DNA of 9,437 nt from Alphaproteobacteria bacterium MarineAlpha3_Bin3 (lineage in GTDB: Bacteria; Pseudomonadota; Alphaproteobacteria; Rhodospirillales; Casp-alpha2): positions 1-9,437 of the forward strand of contig PTLK01000061.1 in the NCBI GenBank assembly GCA_002938075.1, written 5' to 3'. Shown one piece after another: positions 1 to 3,113 of the stretch. The notes under the pieces were generated by a model. That model worked only from the letters and a program-made list of their open reading frames with translations. It was not told the origin of the DNA and made no database searches. Every line of letters starts with the position of its first letter. Position 1 is the stretch's first letter. The translations under genes were made by a program, and so were the position numbers.

Positions 1-266
1 CCTCCCGCGAGGCCGACCGTTGGTCTTACGCTGTGCCCGGCGGCGGCGAGAACTACCCGGCGACGGGCGAGCGACTGGCCGCCTGGCTGGCCGAACAGGC
101 GGCCGACCGGCCCATCGTCTTAGTCACGCACGGCCAGGCCGGCCGCGCGCTACGCGGGCGCTACCTGGGGCTTTCGCCGACCGAGACCCTGGCGCTGCCG
201 GAGCCGCAGACGGCGGCCTTCCACCTTGCCGATGGAAAGGCCCGTCTGCTCGAGGGTGATTACTGA
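1..266 (+). CDS. Histidine phosphatase family protein, C-terminal part (partial at left edge)
   Basis: Reading the frame from base 3 gives 87 residues ending in a TGA at 264-266. The fragment begins inside the protein, so no start is visible; the GTG at 33 is only an internal valine. The segment PGGGENY is the conserved Pro-Gly-Gly-Glu loop of the phosphoglycerate mutase-like (histidine phosphatase) superfamily. IVLVTHGQAGRALRG contains the second catalytic histidine (VTHG), and the later PEPQTAAFHL matches the usual end of the fold. The first catalytic motif (RHG) and the phosphate-binding arginines would lie outside the window. Members remove phosphate from small metabolites, sugar phosphates or phosphoproteins in the cytoplasm, and the substrate cannot be told from this end. 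It is followed by a 705-base gap, so it is probably the last gene of its transcript. Family assignment is fairly secure; the precise activity is unknown. Confidence 0.8.
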   Translation, partial: SREADRWSYAVPGGGENYPATGERLAAWLAEQAADRPIVLVTHGQAGRALRGRYLGLSPTETLALPEPQTAAFHLADGKARLLEGDY

Positions 267-301
267 AGAATTCGTGACGGTTAAATTGGTTAGGTATCGG
301 C

Positions 302-318
302 ATTAATGATTCATCAAT
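302..318. repeat. 17-base imperfect palindrome, possible operator
   Basis: ATTAATGATTCATCAAT matches its own reverse complement at 14 of 17 positions; the mismatches are the centre base and one symmetric pair. Its size suits a dimeric regulator. It lies 36 bases after the phosphatase stop and far from the next long gene, so its target is unclear. AT-rich palindromes also arise by chance. Confidence 0.25.
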
Positions 319-424
319 AACGGAACGGGCGAGTTGTTGAGCAATTAATACGTAATTCCGCCGAGAATCCGTTCACGTACGAAAACCCCTGTATTCTGGT
401 ACACATTGGTGAACAGGGAAATTA

Positions 425-510
425 AATGAAGGTCCGCTAAGGGTCAGGAGCAGACGTTTACAATATTCATCGAAAATGTCCGCTTTTGGCTAAAAGGAAA
501 CCCGCATTTA
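425..510. repeat. Tandem pair of degenerate TCCGCT-type hairpin units
   Basis: Unit 1 has GTCCGCT (432-438) facing AGCAGAC (449-455), a seven-base stem with one wobble around the loop AAGGGTCAGG. Unit 2 starts with AATGTCCGCTTTTGGC (475-490); its outer arms AAATG (474-478) and CATTT (505-509) pair, and an inner stem CTTTT/AAAAG (483-487 with 492-496) closes a GGCT loop. Both units share a TCCGCT core preceded by AATG or AATGAAGG. From memory, sequences close to TGTCCGCTTTGGGTC with an AGCGGACA partner occur as dispersed intergenic elements in many proteobacterial genomes. I infer these are two decayed copies of such an element; that link is recollection and not a search result. Confidence 0.4.
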
Positions 511-560
511 GTTAAGCGCGTAGATCGAAATATTCAATTGGCTTTTTGCTTGGCTTCTAA

Positions 561-599
561 CCCACAAACTTACCTACAAAGATCAAAGTTCTTTGTGGG
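561..599 (+). repeat. Hairpin with two competing 5' arms
   Basis: The 3' arm CTTTGTGGG (591-599) can pair with CCTACAAAG (573-581), giving a nine-pair stem with one G-T wobble and a nine-base loop. It can instead pair with CCCACAAA (561-568), giving eight perfect pairs with a larger loop. The two 5' arms form a near direct repeat, CCCACAAAC and CCTACAAAG. No T-run follows, so it is not a standard intrinsic terminator. It could be part of an RNA leader or a small RNA, but no promoter is convincing nearby. Confidence 0.35.
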
Positions 600-674
600 C
601 CTACGGTCGGTTCGGTTAATACCCTCCCCTGATCCCGCCTAGAATGGCGCCGCAAACGACAAGCGGAGGCGGAG

Positions 675-740
675 ATGCCTTACACGCAAGCAGACCACCC
701 GATTATGTGGGATGTTTCTAGTCTGAACGGCAGTTGTTAG
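675..740 (+). CDS. Possible 21-residue peptide with strong ribosome binding site
   Basis: An ATG at 675 follows the purine-rich GGAGGCGGAG (664-673) and opens a 21-codon frame beginning MPYTQADHPI and ending in Cys before TAG at 738-740. The Shine-Dalgarno match is good but crowds the start. Only about 11 of 21 third positions are G or C, so codon use does not support coding in a genome where real genes are strongly GC3-biased. A short inverted repeat, TCACGGGCGTGA (741-752), begins right after the stop. A weak TAGAAT at 640-645 could serve as a -10 box, but no -35 is clear. No similarity is recognised. This may be a leader peptide, the start of a decayed gene, or chance. Confidence 0.2.
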   Translation: MPYTQADHPIMWDVSSLNGSC

Positions 741-783
741 TCACGGGCGTGAGGGGGGGCAGTCAAAACATAGTCGCGCTCTA

Positions 784-815
784 TACCGTTTGGTACAACT
801 TCTTGCGTATACGCA
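784..815. repeat. Two adjacent palindromes, possible operator
   Basis: TGCGTATACGCA (804-815) is a perfect 12-base palindrome. Eight bases upstream of it lies TACC-GTTT-GGTA (784-795), an inverted repeat with four-base arms. They sit about 90-120 bases before the leader frame at 904 and 155-190 bases before the CBS gene, a plausible place for a regulator binding site. No specific regulator can be named. Confidence 0.3.
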
Positions 816-857
816 TTCAATCCACACTCCCAAACCACCGCTCCCGTCCGTCACCTT

Positions 858-866
858 CCCCCCCCC
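858..866. repeat. Nine-C homopolymer tract flanked by CCGTCCG repeats
   Basis: A run of nine C residues is flanked by the direct repeats CCGTCCG at 844-850 and 868-874, inside a pyrimidine-rich stretch from about 826 to 876. Runs like this are prone to slippage. A seven-G run lies about 100 bases upstream at 753-759. The C tract is 37 bases before the leader ATG at 904, so length changes could alter promoter or leader spacing, but this is inference. Confidence 0.5.
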
Positions 867-903
867 ACCGTCCGCCTTCATAAATGGCCGTGGGAGGAGT
901 ACA

Positions 904-975
904 ATGGGACAAACCTTGCAAACTTGTCTGGGAGACGCCGGTAAGATATTACCAATCGGGAGGGTTATGGGATGA
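904..975 (+). CDS. Possible 23-residue leader peptide coupled to the CBS gene
   Basis: An ATG at 904 follows GGGAGGAG (892-899) at ideal spacing. The frame runs 23 codons (starting MGQTLQTCLG, ending GRVMG) and stops at a TGA at 973-975 that overlaps the CBS gene ATG at 972-974 in an ATGA junction. This arrangement is typical of translational coupling. The CBS gene also has its own GGGAGGG (959-965) inside this frame, so the leader is not required for its translation. GC3 is only about 11 of 23, unlike true genes here, so the peptide itself may not matter. I recognise no family. Alternatively the frame is accidental and only the second ribosome binding site is used. Confidence 0.3.
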   Translation: MGQTLQTCLGDAGKILPIGRVMG

Positions 976-1400
976 CAACATTGAAGATGTTGCTCAAAGA
1001 TAAGGGCCATGACGTCTGGTCCGTGCATCCGGACGACACCGTTTTGGACGCCATCAAGATGCTGGCGGAGAAGGACATCGGGGCCCTGATCGTCATCAAG
1101 GACGACAAGCCCGTCGGCATCTTCACCGAACGGGACTATGCCCGGAACGTCTATCTGAAAGGAAAGTCATCGCTCGATACGGCGGTGCGCGACGTCATGG
1201 TGGCACCCGTCATTTGCGTCAAGCCCGATCAGACGGTCGACGAATGCATGGCCCTGATGACCGCAAAGCGCTTCCGCCACTTGCCGATCATGGACGGCGA
1301 CGAACTGGTCGGCATGGTGTCGATCGGCGATTTGGTTAAAAGTGTCATCGCCGAACAGCAGTTCACCATCGAGCAGATGGAGCAATACATCCACAGCTAG
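972..1400 (+). CDS. CBS domain pair protein (142 residues)
   Basis: The protein is almost entirely two tandem CBS domains (a Bateman module), which bind adenosine nucleotides or related ligands and usually act as energy or redox sensors. CBS1 covers about residues 14-62 and ends in the signature GIFTERDYARNV (49-60). CBS2 covers about 76-126 and ends in GMVSIGDLVKSVI (114-126). The end is a short helix (FTIEQMEQYIHS). There is no enzymatic or membrane domain, and about 140 residues is the usual size for stand-alone CBS pairs of this group. The ATG at 972 has GGGAGGG seven bases upstream and overlaps the stop of a 23-codon frame. The acidic and basic residues in the linker (ERDYAR) are those often used for nucleotide phosphate contacts. 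The stop is TAG at 1398-1400. The cellular partner is unknown, and the gene appears transcribed alone. Confidence 0.92.
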   Translation: MTTLKMLLKDKGHDVWSVHPDDTVLDAIKMLAEKDIGALIVIKDDKPVGIFTERDYARNVYLKGKSSLDTAVRDVMVAPVICVKPDQTVDECMALMTAKRFRHLPIMDGDELVGMVSIGDLVKSVIAEQQFTIEQMEQYIHS

Positions 1401-1518
1401 GCGGAACTGGCCCCCGTCAAACCGGTCATTTTCGATTTCCTTTGGCTTACTTTCATCCTCGAGCGGCTCTATGAAATTCTACCTCGTCATCCCGCGATCG
1501 ACATAGAGGCGTGCCATC

Positions 1519-1737
1519 TCATCCATGAAGGGGGCCCTTGCCGAGAATCAGGGCGCCGATGATTGCATCGAAAAACTGCTTCGCCTTTTTGTCCTCGGAT
1601 GGCGATCGATCGGCGTCAGCCGGCAGATGTGAAACGGCGGCGCGCAAGACGGCGTCGCAAACAAATCTTTTATCCGCATTGCTCCAGTTCGGTCCCAACT
1701 CATTTTCCACCTCGGCAATAAATACGTCGCTGACCAT
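1519..1737 (-). CDS. Small helical hypothetical protein, probably frameshifted near its C-terminus
   Basis: The start chosen is the ATG at 1737-1735, because AAAGGA lies six bases upstream of it. An in-frame ATG at 1752 precedes that site and is less likely. The frame gives 72 residues, rich in predicted helix (ADKRFVCDAVLRAAVSHLP, then KKAKQFFDAIIGALILG) with an acidic, Ser-rich linker between. No signal peptide or membrane span is clear, and I do not recognise the family. The frame ends GKGPLHG at a TGA (1521-1519) just after a five-C run on the coding strand (1534-1530). Dropping one C lets the protein continue GPFMDEMARLYVDRGMTR to a TAG at 1481-1479, about 85 residues in all. The continuation has about 11 of 15 GC-ending codons and looks natural, so I suspect a sequencing or true indel. 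The gene diverges from the small exported-protein gene on the other strand. Confidence 0.6.
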   Translation of the reverse strand: MVSDVFIAEVENELGPNWSNADKRFVCDAVLRAAVSHLPADADRSPSEDKKAKQFFDAIIGALILGKGPLHG

Positions 1738-1760
1738 GTTTTGTCCTTTCAACTGATGGT

Positions 1761-1908
1761 ATGCCGCTTAGGCTATTGGTGGCCTCGAACAGTATGCTCT
1801 ACGCCCTGGCCATGTCCATGATCGCCGCCTCCGTCACCATGCAATCAGTCGCCGCGAGATGACAAGGCCGAAGCGCCGGCAACCGGCACGCAAGTGGCGG
1901 CTGTCTAG
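1761..1908 (+). pseudogene. Small exported protein gene interrupted by a one-base frameshift
   Basis: From the ATG at 1761 the frame gives 33 residues: one basic residue (Arg4), a hydrophobic Ala/Leu/Met-rich core (LYALAMSMIAASVTM) and then SVAAR, ending at TGA 1860-1862. Removing one base near A1857 joins it to GAT at 1858 and a second open stretch DDKAEAPATGTQVAAV ending at TAG 1906-1908. The repaired protein of about 48 residues would have a signal peptide with a classic SVA|ADDK cleavage site and a short Ala/Pro/Thr-rich mature part. Third-position GC is high in both pieces (about 27 of 32 before the break, 11 of 16 after), which supports coding. No good Shine-Dalgarno precedes 1761, and only 23 bases separate it from the divergent gene start, so the true start is uncertain. 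The break could be a sequencing error or decay. No family is recognised. Confidence 0.45.
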
Positions 1909-1920
1909 TTTGTTTTCGAG

Positions 1921-1940
1921 ACTCCTCGGCGGGGTTTATT
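1921..1940 (+). terminator. Weak possible intrinsic terminator
   Basis: ACTCC (1921-1925) faces GGGGT (1931-1935) around a TCGGC loop, with one T-G wobble, and is followed by TTATT. It sits 12 bases after the stop of the small exported-protein frame on the plus strand. The stem is short and the T-run is interrupted, so efficiency would be low. On the opposite strand no T-run follows. Confidence 0.25.
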
Positions 1941-1944
1941 CCGT

Positions 1945-2868
1945 TCACCGGATTGCTTGAGAATCGGGGTTGACATAGGTGGGCAAGATATCTTCCACGG
2001 ACGCCGGGGCGATTCCCAGCTCAGCAAGCGTCAAGGCCGCCGCCCCGACCACATTATCACCTTTCATCAGCTTCACCTGATCTTGGGTCAACGGCGGGTT
2101 GGGCAGGATCGCCATGAGGGCCGCCATCCCCTCCCAGACGAAAAAGGGAACCGGGAGGAGAAGCCTATTCCTGCCCGTCCGTTCAACGACCAGCCGCAGC
2201 AGGTCCGCGTAGGTGTAGACCCCGGGGCCGCCCAGTTCGTAAACCTTGCCCGCCGTCACCGGGTCGGCCAGGGCCCGGGCACAGGCTTCCGCCACATCAT
2301 CTACGAACACCGGCTGCAATTTCGTCAGCCCCCTTCCGAACAGGGGCAGGACAGGGGCGAGCCGTGCCATGTCAAAGAGCCTGTTGAAGAAGGCGTCCTC
2401 GGGCCCAAAAATGACGCTTGGCCGGAGGATGGTGGCATCCACGAAGGCTTCCCTCACCAGGGCCTCCCCGATGCCCCGGGCCTTTACGTAAGGGGAGTCC
2501 GAGGAAGGATCGGCGCCGAGACCCGAGATATGGATCAGCCGCCGGACGCCGGCCTCGCCCGCCTGCCGGGCCACGTGCAAGGCGCCTTGTCCGTGGACAG
2601 CGTCGAAGGTCGCCCCGGATTTCTCCACGTAGTGGCCGACGGTGTTGATGACGGATCCTGAATCCCTCACCGCCCGGGCTACAGATTTTTCGTCCCATAC
2701 ATCGGCGCGCAGGAGCTCGACGGTGCCTTTGCCTGCGGCCCCCTCGAGGTGGGATGCACGTTCGGGGTAGCGGACGGCCACACGCACCGCGGCCCCCCCA
2801 GCGGCCAGGCCGAGAACGATGCGGCGGCCGAGGAACCCTGATCCTCCGAAGACGGTGATGCGATTCAT
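1945..2868 (-). CDS. Complex I NDUFA9-like accessory protein (atypical NAD(P)-binding SDR)
   Basis: This 307-residue protein belongs to the atypical short-chain dehydrogenase / NAD-dependent epimerase superfamily, in the branch that includes mitochondrial NDUFA9. An N-terminal Rossmann fold is shown by ITVFGGSGFLGRR (residues 4-16; dinucleotide motif GGSGFLG at 8-14), followed by an Arg-rich segment after strand 2 (AVRYPER) suited to NADP(H). The segment TILRPSVIFGPEDAFFNRL (146-164) is characteristic of the NDUFA9 group. The usual YxxxK pair appears as Y127 with R131, so dehydrogenase activity is doubtful. NDUFA9 is a structural, NADPH-binding subunit of mitochondrial complex I; bacterial relatives are thought to help complex I assembly or stability, or act on isoprenoid/quinone substrates. 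The ATG at 2868-2866 has AAGGA just upstream; the 55 codons before it look like noncoding sequence. It lies 245 bases after nuoG on the same strand. Confidence 0.85.
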   Translation of the reverse strand: MNRITVFGGSGFLGRRIVLGLAAGGAAVRVAVRYPERASHLEGAAGKGTVELLRADVWDEKSVARAVRDSGSVINTVGHYVEKSGATFDAVHGQGALHVARQAGEAGVRRLIHISGLGADPSSDSPYVKARGIGEALVREAFVDATILRPSVIFGPEDAFFNRLFDMARLAPVLPLFGRGLTKLQPVFVDDVAEACARALADPVTAGKVYELGGPGVYTYADLLRLVVERTGRNRLLLPVPFFVWEGMAALMAILPNPPLTQDQVKLMKGDNVVGAAALTLAELGIAPASVEDILPTYVNPDSQAIR

Positions 2869-3013
2869 CGGTTTCCTTATCCTTAGGAACTCGAACGGCC
2901 CGGCAATTTCGCCACCCAACGAATTCACGGGGATTCCAAGGAACGATCCCCTGCCGATAAAGGCGGCGGCGAGGAAATATCCGCTTTTCCCCTTATACCA
3001 AGGAGCGGTGAAA

Positions 3014-3079
3014 ATGCCCCTGGAGGAAGACATCCAGGAAACCGAGGCCTTCGTCTTTGGCGACCAGTACGGCGCCTGA
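3014..3079 (+). CDS. Possible 21-residue acidic peptide
   Basis: An ATG at 3014 follows AAGGAG (2999-3004) with a nine-base spacer and opens a 21-codon frame starting MPLEEDIQET and ending FGDQYGA at a TGA (3077-3079). About 18 of 21 third positions are G or C, close to the bias of real genes here. It lies in the gap between nuoG and the NDUFA9-like gene but on the opposite strand. Its stop falls in the loop of a short hairpin, GGCGC (3071-3075) and GCGCC (3082-3086). No family is recognised and chance is possible for so short a frame; the combination of ribosome binding site and codon bias is the reason to list it. Confidence 0.3.
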   Translation: MPLEEDIQETEAFVFGDQYGA

Positions 3080-3113
3080 TTGCGCCGAATTATCTGGCCG
3101 GCCGGGGGCCCGC

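Larger units (their letters stand above)
267..971. other. Long AT-richer intergenic region with inverted repeats and short frames
   Basis: This gap lies between the phosphatase and CBS genes. Hand counts on three 60-base lines (301-360, 421-480, 541-600) give about 38-42% GC, against about 70% on one nuo line (4201-4260). No frame looks like a full-length gene. What it does hold is listed separately: an imperfect palindrome at 302-318, two degenerate hairpin units at 425-510, a competing hairpin at 561-599, a 21-codon frame at 675-740, two adjacent palindromes at 784-815, a nine-C tract at 858-866 and a 23-codon leader frame at 904-975. There is also a weak hairpin with CCCTGT (387-392) facing ACAGGG (413-418). 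The lower GC and the density of inverted repeats fit a regulatory region, decayed sequence, or inserted repeat DNA. Confidence 0.7.

Noticed and set aside
267..971. CRISPR array, tRNA or insertion sequence in the long gap
   Set aside because: No regularly spaced direct repeats, no cloverleaf pattern, and no transposase frame or paired terminal repeats with target duplication were visible.
741..1028. Minus-strand frame of 95 codons opposite the leader and CBS start
   Set aside because: It overlaps the CBS gene start, has no ribosome binding site I can support, and reads as low-complexity Cys/Gly/Pro-rich sequence through the poly-C tract.
1400..1432. Minus-strand mini-frame MTGLTGASSA after an AAGGA site, convergent with the CBS stop
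   Set aside because: Only ten codons, with no structure or context to support it; such matches are expected by chance.
2869..3033. 55-codon N-terminal extension of the NDUFA9-like protein
   Set aside because: The family starts at the MNRITVFGGSGFLG region, an AAGGA site immediately precedes that ATG, and the extension has no recognisable targeting or domain character.
3071..3086. GGCGC-CTGATT-GCGCC hairpin as a terminator for nuoG
   Set aside because: The stem is only five pairs and no T-run follows on the minus strand; it may be incidental.
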